A program made the translations under genes and the position numbers. The notes beneath the pieces were generated by a model. That model was not told where the DNA came from and did no database searches. It saw only the letters and a list, made by a program, of their open reading frames with translations. DNA of 64,000 nucleotides, taken from contig OZ026615.1 of NCBI GenBank assembly GCA_964020975.1, positions 27,067,139 through 27,131,138 on the forward strand, read 5' to 3'. Shown here piece by piece: positions 11,257 to 25,595 of this stretch. Position 1 is the stretch's first letter; each line of letters begins with the position of its first letter. This DNA is from Hermodice carunculata. Taxonomy: Eukaryota > Annelida > Polychaeta > Eunicida > Amphinomidae.

Positions 11257-13405
11257 CCAAGAGCACTGTATAAAGGGCATGTGCTCAGCTGACCTACATT
11301 GTAGGGATATTCAACAAGAAATAAGACCTCTCCTGAGCTGAACTTGAAGCCATTGGTACATGTATGTTGATACCACTGACAAAGACATTTAACAATGTAA
11401 CTTAGTTTTACAAAGACATGCACTTTAGACCTTATACATTATGTGTGCAAGATTTCATGAAACAAAATAAAATGACAAAAAATGTTACAAGTTAAATGGA
11501 AATAAATGGATATCTCTGTGACCGAGATACTTTGACCTAGTGACCTAGTTTTACAATGTAACATATATGTTTGTCCTGATTCACTGTGTGATATTCCCTA
11601 CCCTGCATGCATATGCATGTACTTGAACAGTTGTACATGTATACATGTGTGTCACTTCTTCCTCTTTTTTCATTTCCTTTTTCATGACAGTACGTGTCGT
11701 GATACATGTTGATTTGCACACTGAAATATCCTGACAGATCACTCGGTTATTTTAAAATGTCTACAAACAGGATATTGCAATGATTTTTTTAAAATTGTTC
11801 CATGCTCATGCTAAAACCATGTCATAGGACTCCATTGCATTTTGGGTTTTACATGCTTTAGGTTATTAGATGAAAAACAGGCTCCCGCACAGAGTTTATT
11901 TTTGCAGTAGGAGGTCCTGCTTTGTGACAAGTTCAATACATATAAAATACACAGACATCAACCCTTTTTTGTGTTTGTGTTTGTGGAAAGACTGTCATTG
12001 AAATCTCAATGTCATGAAATGTGCAAAATAAGTACATAAACAGTATCTTGGCCATTGATAATAATGCCCACATGCTGATGACATCACTTTGAAACTCCAA
12101 CCAGAATTCTGTATTTCATACACAACATTTAATTCCCTGTGGGACCCTCCTATCACTGAGAATTACTGAGGCATAAAATGACAAGAGTCCAACTAAACAA
12201 TGCAGTTTAACTATGGGTCAGTCTCAGCAACCATCTGGCTCTCAACTTGGAAAATGGGTCCCTTATCAGATTAGATACATGTAGCATAAGTAAACAAAAG
12301 GGAATAGAGCAAAGATTATGCTATCTATACCCTACTCAATGGTCTTTGAAGTACTTGGGATATGACTTGTAAAATGTTTAAGCATGTTGAAACTATCATG
12401 TCTTCAGGATGTACCTTGCTGATCGAGGGCAAACCTATATGTCATTAGCTTTTACATACAGAATACATGTATGTATCTGTATATGAACCTTGAGGTATCA
12501 TCTGCCTCCAGCTGCAGTGCTTCCTCATTATAACCTTGAGGACAGAGTCCATACAGTATGTCGTAACAAAACTGCCTGATTACATGGGGACATTTAATAT
12601 GAAAGCAAAAGGAAAAGTGCTTTGGTAGGAGGCCTGGTACCCACCATGACATATCACAATACACCGCGTAATGAGGGGGTGTAACTAGCCGGGGGCAATG
12701 CACCTGTAACAACCTGTACACAACATATGTGTATATATTGCCATACAAACATTACAACTGGAGATAAAACTTGTGATCATCGTCCACAGGTATAAGACAG
12801 TACAATATGTAATCTACACATGCATATAATGTTACCAGGAATCCCCCAAGACAAGATTCAGTAGCAGTGATTAGTGTATTGAGCCTATCAAGCTCAATTT
12901 ACATGTAAGTTCACAGCGGTCACGTAGGGGATCTGACTTCAAACAAACCACCATGTCTTCAGAAGTTGCAAAACAGGCATGCAGCTAATGGCAAGCAGGA
13001 CTGAGTCTACATTGGAGACTCTTTGTGGCACACACACCTTAGGCACACGGCAGATTCCACCAATATTTGCAATTAATGTTGTTAATTTGTTTCCCGATGT
13101 ATGGTCACCCTGAAGCCACATCCACCTTATGGGCAAAACAGAACAATGGATGTTGTGCTGGCATCAGCTAAACATGGAAAGTGCATTCAAGGTTTTAACA
13201 AAATTAAGTATAGTATCTTCTGTCCTGGAATGCAAAAGTCATGTTCTTCAATGGTTAAGTTCAACTTGCTCTAGATTATGGATCTGTGGTATGGGGAAGT
13301 TGTCCAAAACAAAACTTGAAGTGAGCGCATTACATCATGAACTTGTTTGTTTGTGCAACATTGAATATCAAGCACCCTTAACATTACCCACTGTTGCCCT
13401 TTTTC
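11257..13405. other. No supported gene; repeat pair member at 12055-12410
   Basis: Contains the second copy of the diverged repeat described at 4010-4335. A minus frame at 12452-12748 has a cysteine-containing stretch but no family I can name; it is listed among the rejected items. Confidence 0.45.
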
Positions 13406-13406
13406 A

Positions 13407-14686
13407 AACAAGAGGGCTGTCAGAATAGCCCATTCTTAGCTGACCTTGACAGTCTCACCCTGCTCTGTGCATACCCAGAACCATTTGTGTGCAATTTCAA
13501 ACTCATTGGCCAAGTGGTGTTATGAAGAAAAGTTCAAAGGTTTTACCAAAACAAAAACAAAAACAAAAACAAAAAGAAAACAAACAAACAAAAACAAAAA
13601 CAAAAAAACAAACAAAAAAAAAAAAAAAACATATTGGTGCATGACCACTTGAGAGAATAATAGAGACTCACTATTTGAAGGCACATATCAAATATATACA
13701 AATCAATCTGGCTGATGGTTTTAGAGAAGTTGAAAATATGAATTACTATTGCATCCCCCACCCCATCATTGACTTACATAGTAATCAGCAGGAATGTACA
13801 CATTTACCAATATGTACCCAAACTGAAATTCCTTAAAAAACAGGATTAGCAGCATCAGCACCGGTACCTAGTGAACAACCTTGATTGACACTCCATAAGA
13901 TACATTTCTATCAAGTTTCTGCACAATCTAAGAGATGCTTTTGGAGATGAAGTTAAAAGCAGCTTTAACACACAAAAATTCACAAAAATATAGAAACAAG
14001 AGGACTGTGTCAGTCCTGTGCTCATTTGATCTTACATGCACAGACTGAAGTTGTTCAATGAACTTCCGAATGATATCAAGGTCACCTTTGTTTAACACCA
14101 TCATTACATTTGCTAATATGAACGCATTTCCTGACTGATTTTTCTGAATTTTGATGACTTGTTAAAATTTAGAAAATGACGGCATCACGATGCATGTAAT
14201 GAACAAATTTTGTCAAGATCAAGCCTATGTACATGCCCAATACATGTAAGTCTGACGATGATCAAACTTACGGTTTGGGAGAAAAAGTCAAGAAAAGTTA
14301 AACCACACAAACATTCCTTAAAAAGCGAAAATAAATACATCGCCACCTGTCAAACAAATTGAGGTCTAGAGATCTCCAGAAGTGTCCCTGTGCAATTTCA
14401 GAGCAATTGGCAAGGCTGTTTCCGAGAAGAGATTTTGCCAAAAAAATTTTTTAAAAAACCCCAAAAAAATCTCACATATTTAAAAAATTACTGGAGTGTG
14501 ATCATTTGAACCAAATTGGTAAAGACTCACCCAAGGTACATTCCCACCAAATTCGAAGCTAATCTGGCTGACAGTTTTGGAGAACAAGTCCAAAATGTGA
14601 ATTGTGGATGGACAACAGATGGAGAATGGACGGATCACAGACCATCCTAAAAGCTCAGCATACTGACAAGTCAGCTGAGCTAAAAA
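13407..14686 (+). mobile_element. Hairpin-ended tandem-repeat element (HINE-like), copy D
   Basis: 5' end 'aacaagagggctgtcagaat' folds as GGGCT/AGCCC and is followed by 'ttagctgacc'. 3' end 'gacaagtcagctgagctaaa' carries the inverse of that word. Another 5' end of the same style ('aacaagaggactgtgtcagt') lies inside at 13994, so the unit is nested or tandem. The interior has the phrases 'agtgccacctagtgaac', 'accatttgaacaaa' and 'accaagtttgaag' common to copies at 20.4, 33.9 and 41.6 kb. Hairpin ends with subterminal inverted words and a repeated core resemble Helentron-associated (HINE) or pearl-like elements; family assignment is inference. Confidence 0.65.
13545..13630 (+). repeat. (AAAAC)n run
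   Basis: Simple repeat of A3-A5 plus C, ending in a poly-A tract. Confidence 0.9.
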
Positions 14687-14744
14687 CATATCTGAATGCA
14701 CTTGTAGCTGAGACTTTAATCAAGATAAAATCATTCCAGGTCAA

Positions 14745-14805
14745 GCACTTTCTTCAGCATGGGTTGGGTGACAAAGGCCCAACCCATGCCAAGGAAACAT
14801 AGGAT
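14745..14805. repeat. Palindrome core of the TTAA MITE family, partial
   Basis: 'cttcagcatgggttggg' pairs with 'cccaacccatgccaagg' around a short loop. MITE ends are not visible. Confidence 0.6.
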
Positions 14806-15273
14806 GCAGTATAAATAACCAGGATCAAAAAGTTCTTGAAATATCAAATGAACAGTGAAACTCACAAGGTGGCTTTGTGCCTTTGTTAAGTCAGTCATAT
14901 GTCTGCAGACTTTGCCCAGCCCTTACACAGGACCATCATCATGTGCAATAGCAGGTTCTTGCCTAAACAGTTCTCAAGTTATCATATGAACAGTAAATTT
15001 CACTTTAAGAAGCCATGTGACCTTGGGAATCTATTTCAGATAGCCTATAAATATATACATTTATGTAGTTTCAACCTGGCCATTGTAGTAGATGAGCATG
15101 ATGTGTAGTATCAAAGTTTTAGCTCACATAGTTCTGACACAAATTTCACTTGAATAACCACATGAACTTCAAAATCAAGTCAAAGTCACTCATATATAAT
15201 CTTATGCTTATTAAAGATCTTTGTGCACAATTCAGAAGTCCTGGCTCAAATACCCCACCCCCGCCCCTGAAAA

Positions 15274-15275
<2 letters not shown>

Positions 15276-15304
<29 letters not shown>

Positions 15305-15305
15305 C
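15276..15305 (+). repeat. (AAC)n microsatellite
   Basis: About ten uninterrupted AAC units. Confidence 0.95.
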
Positions 15306-15837
15306 CAGATTGTTAATCTTCCATATGACTATGAAAACTACATGTATGCCCAGGTCCATCACATGAACAAATTAAAGTGTTAGATGCTCCATGATGAAAG
15401 GTGTATCTGTGTCTCATTTCAGAATATTTGGTTCAGCGTTCCAGAAAATACTATACATGTACTTAGACTACCTGTCAAGATACACCACACCACCCTCTTG
15501 TGTAAGGCCTTATTTCTATTGCACATTTACAGGGTAACAAGCACTATTTTTCCACAACAGAAAAAAATCATAATGATTTGTTTTTTAATCACCCAAGAAA
15601 AAAAATATTGACCAGACTTGGTAAAGAACCACCAAATAAATTAATTGGAAAACTAAACCTTCGAATTCTGTAACATGATGGAGATATACAGTATAATGTA
15701 TATCTCCGTCACATTTTTGCCGGATCGACATACAGTTTTTGAGAAGTAAACAAGATATGTTTGTAAAACGTAGATGTTCCCCGCCTTCATTACCCTTGCC
15801 CTTGCTACCCTATTGATAGTGGCAGATGGGGCACCTG

Positions 15838-17225
15838 TGACCTTACAAAATTAGTGAAGGTTGATCATACATCAATGTCACATATCTTTAAACTTTAACC
15901 TAGCCCTTAAAAAGCGACTAAAAACCTGGACAATATAAAATTTATAGCTGAAAAATGAGCTATCATTTAGAAAACATATTCAGCAAAGTGGCTTTATGAC
16001 CTTGGAAATTAGGGCAAGGTCACTCATTTTCACTTGACCTAGGCCCAAATATGCAAGATATGTTTGCAAAACATAGATGTCCCCCTGCCCTCATTGACAT
16101 GGAAACTGTTATGTAAAAATTATTGTAGAATGGTCATATGTAATTGCTTCAAACTTGGTCTGATTAATAATGGTAAGTAGATGACCAAGGTACCAATGTG
16201 ACCTTGGAAATTAAATCAAGGTCACCAAACTTTAAACTTCTTCTAGCCCTTAGCAACAACTATAGACCTGTAAAGTATCCCAGTCCTAACTTAAAAACTT
16301 CTTGAGTTATTGTGCAGAAACCACAGGAATTCTACAATCTCTCTGTGACCCTGAAAACTGGGTCAAGGTCACCCATCTTCAAACTCAACCTAGCCCTTAC
16401 AGAGAACCATAAAGCTGTTCAATATGAAAGTCCTAGCTCCAAGGTATAAGTTATCATGAAGAAAGCATGAAACCATATTCAGTAAAGTGGCTCTGTGACC
16501 TTTAAAATGAGGTCAAGGTAATCCATCTTCAAACTTCGCCTAGCCCTAAATAGGGACTATAATCCTGTGCAATATAAAAGTCCTAGCTTAAAAACCTCTT
16601 CAGTTATTGTGCGGAAACCAAGGTTAACTCAGGTACCACTTTGACCTTGGAAATTAAATCAAGGTCACCCATCTTCAAACTTTGCCTAGCTTTTGACTAG
16701 AATGATATACCGTACAGTATCAAAGTCCTAGCTCAAAAACTTCTTGAGTTATTGTGGGGAAACCACGGGAATTCTACAATCTCTCTGTGACCCTGAAAAC
16801 TGAGTCAAGGTCACCCATCTTCAAACTCAACCTAGCCCTTACAGAGAATCATAAAGCTGTGCAATATAAAAGTCCTAGCTCCAAGGCATAAGTTATCATG
16901 CAGAAAGCATGAAGCCATATTCAGCAAAGTGGCTCTGTGACCTTTAAAATGAAGTCAAGGTCATCCATCTCCAAACTTCGCCTAGTCCCAAATATGAACT
17001 ATGATCCTGTAAAATATAAAAGTCCTAGCTTAAACACCTCTTCAGTTATTGTGTGGAAACCAAAGTTAACTCAGGTACCACTGTGACCTTGGAAATTAGG
17101 TCAAGGTCACCCATCTTCAAACTTTGCCCAGCTTTTGACTAGAATGATACACCTGTAGAGTACCAAAGTCCTAGCTTAAAAACTTCTTGAGTTATTGTAC
17201 GGAAACCACAGTCTACCGACCAACC
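15838..17225 (+). repeat. Higher-order tandem array: 442-bp trimer of ~147-bp monomers with TGACC...GGTCA pairs
   Basis: Half-site pairs start at 16199, 16346, 16496, 16642, 16788, 16938 and 17084, giving spacings of 147, 150, 146, 146, 150 and 146 bp. Monomers of three types recur in order: 'ttggaaattaaatcaaggtc', 'ccctgaaaactgggtcaagg' and 'ctttaaaatgaggtcaaggt'. Units three apart are more alike than neighbours, a 442-bp higher-order repeat present a little over twice. Two looser units precede it (15838, 15997). The array ends in 'accgaccaaccgaccgaccg' and a hairpin. The monomer matches nucleosome core length; whether that matters is inference. Confidence 0.85.
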
Positions 17226-17365
17226 GACCGACCGACTGACATGTGCAAAGCTTTATGCCCCATCTTCTTCGAAGGGGGGCATAAAAATGAAATTTCAAAC
17301 AGACAGATGGATGATGCATAATTGCACATCTTAAGAGCTCAGCTGACTGACATCTCAGCTGAGCT

Positions 17366-19230
<1,865 letters not shown>

Positions 19231-19318
19231 TACACACACACACATGTACTTGTACTGGATTAGATGCAATGAACTGGGCCGTGTCAATTCATTCCATAAC
19301 AGAGACATTAAAAAAATT

Positions 19319-20419
19319 AAACAAGAGGCCCATGGGCCTAATGCTCTGCTGGCATCATGGCTATATTCCACCTGTTTACTTCAATGTTACGAATCCTCAA
19401 GTGGCTTCTGAACATATAAAGTTTATGTAAATTTAATGTAAAAATTGTCCACGGCACTTCACTCGACATGTAAATGTAGCTATTTTTGCAACTCCTGTGA
19501 TGAATATTGTTGCATGTGCCAAGACAACAATAAGCGAGTCCTTAACTTTTTGTCCTCAGTGACCTTGGGACAGAAGATCAAGGATACCCAGATTATGTAA
19601 TACAAAAAAGGTCCATAGGCCTGCCTTGTGCTGTGCTGACATTGCTATTGAAGTCCAAGCAACACCGTGCCATTACAAAATCACCTCTTCCAACTTTCCA
19701 GGCATGGTGACCTCATAAAAATATGTTATGGTCACTGATATTACATACAATTCTAGCTTTGGACATTGTCTATATACATGTATCCTATAAACTTGGCAAG
19801 TCTAACATACAATTCTAGCTTTGGACATTGTCTATATATCCTATAAACTTGGCAAGTCTAATCCAATTACTTTTCAAGATATGGAATTTTACATTTAAAA
19901 CACATTTGGCTAATAATTTCTGTCAATTTATAGGTGGTGCCACTAATCTCATTAGAAACTTAGAATTTGGCCTCCCCACAATCCCCCCAATTTCAGTGAA
20001 GATCCGCAAAAAATTAAAAATGCTACTGTATTCACAAGATTTTCACATTTTGACTCCTACATTACATAATAATGTAAGTGGCACCACCAATATCGAAGGG
20101 GCCTAGATTTTCAAACATCCAATAAGTCCTGAAAGTTATATTGGGTGAACTTGAAAACTGTGGATGGTATCACTCTAATGAGTGGACGGATGGACAAACA
20201 TCCTAGTATGTTACACTCTTGTGGAAAAACAGGACCCATATTCATAAATTTCAAACCCAACAATAATAGCAAAGACATTCCAGAGTTACCTTTCACTCCT
20301 GACTTGAGACAGGCAGCCACCCATAAAAGGCAACTGGTGGTTGCCTTTAATGGGTGGTTCTCAGACCGACAGACAGGAGCAGTCGCATTAGCTCTGTGAC
20401 ATTTGGTCAGCAGAGCTAA
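19319..20419 (+). mobile_element. Hairpin-ended element, copy A (GCTCTGCTG lineage)
   Basis: 5' end 'aacaagaggcccatgggcct' is itself a hairpin and is followed by GCTCTGCTG. 3' end is 'ggtcagcagagctaaaaa', carrying the inverse CAGCAGAGC. So the two ends hold a subterminal inverted word, as in the CTCAGCTGA lineage, but with different letters. 3' fragments of the same lineage occur at 27540-27735 and 31310-31556. It contains a 64-bp tandem duplication at 19743-19862. Confidence 0.7.
19743..19862 (+). repeat. Tandem duplication, ~60-64 bp unit
   Basis: 'catacaattctagctttgga' through 'aacttggcaagtctaa' occurs twice in a row; the copies differ by a short 'catgta' indel. Confidence 0.9.
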
Positions 20420-20426
20420 AAAACAA

Positions 20427-22401
20427 AACAAGAGAGCTGTGTGAACAGCCTAGGCTCAGCTGACCTAGACAGTCATCATACTTCTGGTTCTGTGAACTTG
20501 GGATAGGATCAAGGTCACCCATGTACTGAGTAAGTCTGACCTTTATAGAAGAACGCTAGCATGTGCAACATCAAGGTCCTAGTTCAAGTAGTGCTCAAGT
20601 TATAGTGAAGCGTAAATTCATGTATGTTGCACTGTGACCCCAGAAACAAGGTCAAGCTCACTCATGTACTGTCTTAGTGTGACCTTCACAGAGAAACATT
20701 AATATGTGCAACATCAGGCTCCTAACTCAAAACAGATCTCAAGTTATCAAGTGAACAGTAAATTTCATGTCAGTTGTCCTGTGACCTTGGGAATGAGGTC
20801 AAGGTCCAAAAATTACTGGAACATGACCACTTGTACAAAATAGGTAGACACATTTATAAAAGGTACATCCCTACCAAGTTTGACACAAATCTGGCGAAAA
20901 ATATTTAAGTTATAACCATAACAAGAAATTCCCAATTCATATTTCATAAAAAAATTTCCAAAAAAAATTATAAAAAAGATTCAAAAATCACTGGAGCATG
21001 ACCATTCAAACAAACTTGGTAGACACCCACCCCAGGTACCATTGTCCCCAAGTTTGAAGTCAATTTGGATGACAGTTTCTTCAGAGATGTCGAAAATGTG
21101 AATTATGCCCATTGACTGACACAGCAATCAATAGAAAAGGTGCATTTACCGATAAGAACCAAAATTGAAAAAAAAAAAAAAAAAAAATGTTAAAAACCAG
21201 GAATCAGCAGCAACGCCACCTGGTTACCAGCTTTGTCCCTTTCACAAGGACTATCTCAGCTTAATCTGAAGGATATCGTTCTGGAGAAATCGAAAAATGG
21301 TGAAAACACACAAAAAATCATAATAGACACAATTTGCAGTGCCACCTGGTGAACGATTAAGAACTAAGTGCCTCTGGGAGTGAAAAAAGTATAGACACAT
21401 TTGTTTTACATGGATTGTGAAAGAAGTCAAGCTGACTTATCGAGTCACTCTCCATGGCACAGATGTTGGCGTATACTTCCTACCTTGCCTAGTGGAGGAA
21501 ACCGAAGAACTCGGAGAAAACCATCGTGCACGGTTAAAGTGGTAGGGACTTTTTCCACATGCTGCCCAGGCGAGAATCAAACCCGGGTCGCAGAGGTGAA
21601 AGGCGAGCGTCTTACCGCTCAGCCAACCGTGCACCCACACAGTGTCCCTGTGTGATATCAAGGCAATCAGCAGAGTAGTTTTAAAGATCATTTTTTTTAA
21701 ATTTGCCCCAAAAAGAACACACACAAAAAAAATCATAAAAAATCCAAAAGTCACTGGAGCCTGACCATTTGAACAAGCCTGGTAGAGATTCATCAAAGGT
21801 ACCTTGCAACCAACTTTGAAGTCAATTTGGTTTATGGCTTCGGAGAAAAAGTCAAACATGTGAATTCGCACTAGAATGCCATTTGACTTACATAGCAATC
21901 AACAGGAAAGGTGTATTTACTGATAAGTACCTGAATTGAAAAAAAAATTGAAAAAAATCAGCAATCTACAGCAGTGCCACCTAGTGAACAAGTTTGTTTG
22001 ACCCTTCCACAAAGAACACATACATTAAGTTTCAGCCTAATCTGAGTAAAGGTTCTGGCAATGAAGTCAAAAATGGCAAAAACAAACCAAAAAATCATAA
22101 TAAATTAGACAAAATTGCAGTGCCACCTGGTGAACAAATTAGGAACTAGGAGTCCCTATGAGTGTTCCTGTGTAATATCAAAGCAATTGGGTAAGCAGTT
22201 TTGGAGAAGAAGATTTTTTAAGATTCGCCCCAAAAAGAACAAAAAAATTAAAATTAAAAAATCAATGGAGTGTGACCATTTGAACAACCTGTTAGAGACC
22301 CACCCAAGGAACATTGCCACCAAGTTTAACATCACTCTGGGTTGATGGTTTCAGAGAAGAAGTTAAAAATGTGGATGAGCATTAGAATGCCCATTGACTT
22401 A
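20427..22401 (+). mobile_element. Hairpin-ended element, copy B, left part
   Basis: Starts 'aacaagagagctgtgtgaac' directly after copy A. The core repeats a ~500-bp composite ('gccacctggtgaacaaatta', 'ccatttgaacaaacttggta', 'gcccattgacttacatag'). It is interrupted by a SINE (21392-21636) and by a DNA transposon (22402-27146), and resumes at 27149-27535. Confidence 0.7.
21392..21636 (-). mobile_element. tRNA-Glu-derived SINE
   Basis: On the minus strand the 5' end reads as a tRNA relic: A box TGGCTGAGCGG (21615-21625), 'tttcacctctgcgacccggg', and B box GGTTTGATTCTC (21572-21583). These are the pol III promoter boxes, and the anticodon-arm region resembles tRNA-Glu. Downstream, 21494-21521 reads 'ggttttctccgagttcttcg' then GTTTCCTC, similar to the conserved central domain of broadly distributed metazoan SINEs (Nin-DC/Meta type, from memory). 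The 3' part is unrecognised and ends in a short T/A tract. The same flanking sequence occurs uninterrupted in copy C, showing this is an insertion; a target duplication of only about 4 bp (agtg) is visible. Confidence 0.85.
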
Positions 22402-22650
22402 CAGTTCCGCCCGCGTTCAAGTTATCAAACGCCAAACGCACCAACGCTTCCCAAACGATCCTCAAACGCAAGTGGGAAAACTCAAACGCAAAGCAAACGC
22501 GTTGCAAATGCGTTGCAAACTCTTTGTTACAAACGCGTTTCAAACGCTCTGATAATAAAAACGTTTCAAACGCTTCACCAAACGCGTTTCAAACGCTTCA
22601 CCAAACGCGTTTCAAACACTTTCACATGTGCATTTCAAACACATCCAAAC
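22402..22650 (+). repeat. CAAACGC word array, left end of the 4.7-kb transposon
   Basis: At least ten exact CAAACGC words plus variants (CAAACGA, CAAATGC, CAAACTC, CAAACAC), often as the palindromic pair 'caaacgcgtttcaaacgc'. Decay toward CAAACAC/CAAATGC away from the end fits CpG deamination. Confidence 0.95.
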
Positions 22651-24420
22651 AGGTCAATGACTTTCCATCGCATAGTTATTACAAGTTAAAGCATTTCCCA
22701 AATGTTTGATAGTGGCAAAATGTCCCACTTCAACAAGCTATGTGTTCAGTTACTTAAACCTAACACAGAAATAAAGCTTCAGTTGCAGGTTGAATAAATT
22801 TATTTGTACATGTATATGCACTTAAATGCATTGTAAAGAGGGCAGAAGACTTTAGGGGCCACATCGTTTTGATCGCCCCTCTGTACTGAATTGTTTGACC
22901 AAGACGAATGACCAGTTTCGGAAGGAACGGCCCACGAGGCACAGCACCATCCGCAGCTGCCACCGTTCTCGTAAAAACACTATCAAAGATAATGAACATC
23001 GATGTTTTTTATTTTTTATTTTTCGTATTCAGGGGAAAAAATGACCGGCGTAACTACAACAACACTTTTGAAGTTTGTCTCCGTCCAAACATGATAGTCT
23101 ATCGTTTGCTGTGTCAGTCTCAACATGAAATGGCCTGTTCTCGAACCTGCTTCAGTGCTTGAATCTCCGGCATCCACAACCACTTTGAACAACCATGTCA
23201 TTTTTAATTTTTAATTGCAATAAGTATTTGCTCTGTTCCCTGTCTCCATTTCTTCATTGTCAGTAAACAAACCAATACTGTCATTCAACAAAGTTTAGAG
23301 AGTTGTAGTAGGTCTCCATCAATTTCAATTATTTACGTTTTCACAAAAATGAAAGAAAATCGAAACCGCTGTTCCCCACGTGTGCAAAAGTCCAGGCATA
23401 GGGGTCATGTGGTCCATGCAGAGATCATGTGACCTCGCCCACGGTCAAAATGGTGGTCAACATTTGTAAATCTTTCAGTGCACGATAATATTGAAGCTAA
23501 TGGTTTTCTGCAATTAGGGCTTACCTTTTTACCGACGCTTTCCACAGATTATGAGCAAGGAACCGCCAATGAAGGAATTGTATGCCGATACGTCACAATA
23601 ACGTAATGACAAATTAAATAGATTCAGTGAATTGTTTTTAATTTGGACTAGTTTGTGAATGCAAGTTTTCAATGATGTTGACCAGAGCAAAATTTGCAAT
23701 AGTTGCGGGCTTTGCACTGACAAAATTAATGATCTGGCCATTTGATTACGCTACTTCATGTCAACATTTGAAAAAATTATAGTTTAATTTCATTTTGAAT
23801 ACAGGCACACCAGAAAATACAGCGAAGGAAATCACATTTAATAACGGACACGCTTATTATTTTGACATTATATGCACAGGTAGCCTACATACCTAAATTA
23901 TTTTTCGGTGACCAAATATACAAAAAAAAACAACTCCCAATTTATAGCAGGTATAAATACATGTAGGCCTAGTCATATGTTGAAAACCCATTTTTGAAAT
24001 TTTAACATGAATCCTGTTTGTACCGGACGTTAATTACCGTTATTTATTTGGATTTTATCACCAAAAAAAATTTATGATTCTTGGATATTTTGCAAATCAA
24101 TCGTACAGTTTTTGTTTCTTTGTTTCTTTTTTTGGGGGGGGGGGGGTAATCCAAATAAATATTCAAAATGCGACGCTCAAAGGAAAAAGTCCTATACAAA
24201 TAAACGACTTAAACGTCTTTTTTTTACGTACTTGTGATCTACGCATTTTAGCCCTTTTCCAAAGTGTGTAATTAATTAGTGAAGATAAACACAAATATAA
24301 AAATTAAGACAGAGGGCCGAGTTGACAACTGCCATCTCAATTGTGTGAAGTCTTTCCCACGTATCCTTCACATGTGGATCATCGGCACTGATCAGTGATC
24401 TTAGCAGCAGAAAAACAACA
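22651..24420. other. Transposon interior without assignable gene
   Basis: Higher GC near 22860-23200 and 23390-23600, with a CACGTG E-box (23377) and 'gtgacgta' on the minus strand. The sequence 'aaaaaggtaagcc' read on the minus strand near 23520-23530 has the form of a splice donor. This may be a captured promoter and first exon; I cannot name a protein. Confidence 0.3.
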
Positions 24421-25020
24421 CAACAAAACAAGAGAGCTGATGCGATTTCTAATCCACCATCAGATTGGATCCCTTTGCGTGTTGGTCAACAAAAGTACAA
24501 ACCTACTAGATGCACCAGTAAATTTAACAAGGCCTACTTGAAACACTTGGAAATACATATACGTATCTATTTGGATATATATTGTTGCCGACTGTCACAA
24601 GCTTGCAATCCTCACAGGAGTCAAGCCAACCAGTGTCCATTTTGCTTGCCGCACATGTGTTACTGCTAGGATTAGCCACAAGGTGTCACCCACAGCAACA
24701 CCTTGTGACCATAATCATTAGCATACTCATTTGGATCATTAATTAAAACTAAAAGACTAATTTGGGAAATTGTTCCTTTCTGTATTCATGTTTTCATGAT
24801 GCAAATACACATTCTTATTTGAGTTTTATGTCGAAATCTATTATAGATTTCATCAAATCCGCAAAATTGAATCATAATGAAAGAAGAATGTAGGCGATGT
24901 CCACACCACTTATATTCAAATGCTGCCTGGTGCATATTTATAGTCCATTGCACTCTTTCGTCTTTAAAGTGTTGAGCAGACAAATGAAAGACCATGGTCC
25001 CTATGTGTAAGAAATCAAAT

Positions 25021-25120
25021 ATATGTAAATATATATATACATATATGTAAATATATATACATATATATATATATCATATATGTAAATATATATATATATA
25101 TATATCGTTATATATTAATA
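25021..25120 (+). repeat. Interrupted (AT)n with ATATGTAAAT units
   Basis: Several TA runs separated by 'tgtaaatata' and one 'catatatg' unit. Confidence 0.9.
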
Positions 25121-25595
25121 TAATACCGCTGGCACATTTGATGATGTAAGACCAAGCCCCATGGAAGCCTGTGACATACAACACAGAATCAAATGTATTG
25201 CCAACACCCCTAATACAAAAGTGGTATAGTCAGTCCTGGGCACACCACTACATAGTCAGCATTACCTTATTTCCTATGCACGGAACGGTCTCATTAGAAT
25301 TGGGGGGCGACGGAGTTGAAGAAGAAAGAAACGAAAAGAAAATTGACACACAACTCGTGCAGATAAGTGCAACCATTGGGGAGAAATAAGAAAAGAGAAT
25401 CAGGAAATAATTCATGCATTGTAAGCCCTGGGGCGTGATTGCACACACATAATACCTGGATCTTTAAGCAATTCAGTTTTGTTTACTCATTACAAAAACC
25501 AACAACATAAAATCAAACTTGAAAGAGCATTGTCTTTATTCATGTATAATCATTGGAGTCTCATACGCCCTTGTAAGTGTTCCATTCCCATTTTT

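Larger units (their letters stand above)
14810..17365 (+). mobile_element. Hairpin-ended tandem-repeat element, copy E, containing the half-site array
   Basis: The 3' end is 'ctcagctgactgacatctca' plus 'gctgagcta', the same closing palindrome as copies C and D. It follows the array at 15838-17225 and the hairpin 'atgccccatcttcttcgaag' at 17257-17284. The 5' limit is uncertain; sequence from about 14860 already contains the repeated phrases 'agcccttacacag' and 'tgtgaccttggg'. Confidence 0.5.

Noticed and set aside
12060-12110. CTGATGA followed by GAAAC, possible second hammerhead (also 4018)
   Set aside because: No stem II between the two core parts and no stem I; both lie in a dispersed repeat whose copies do not keep the core.
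12452-12748. 98-codon minus frame with CPHVIRQFCYDILYGLCPQG, slightly like a CCCH zinc finger
   Set aside because: Cysteine and histidine spacing does not fit CCCH, and the supposed acceptor and donor give another frame. No support beyond appearance.
20111-20431. 106-codon minus frame
   Set aside because: Lies within the non-coding 3' part of a repeat whose other copies (27540, 31310) break the frame.
21572-21636. tRNA gene on the minus strand
   Set aside because: Boxes A and B are present, but the acceptor stem does not close and the SINE body continues; it is a tRNA-derived SINE head.
22430-22650. CRISPR-like array
   Set aside because: The repeated word is 7 bases with irregular spacing and no unique spacers, at a transposon end in an animal genome.
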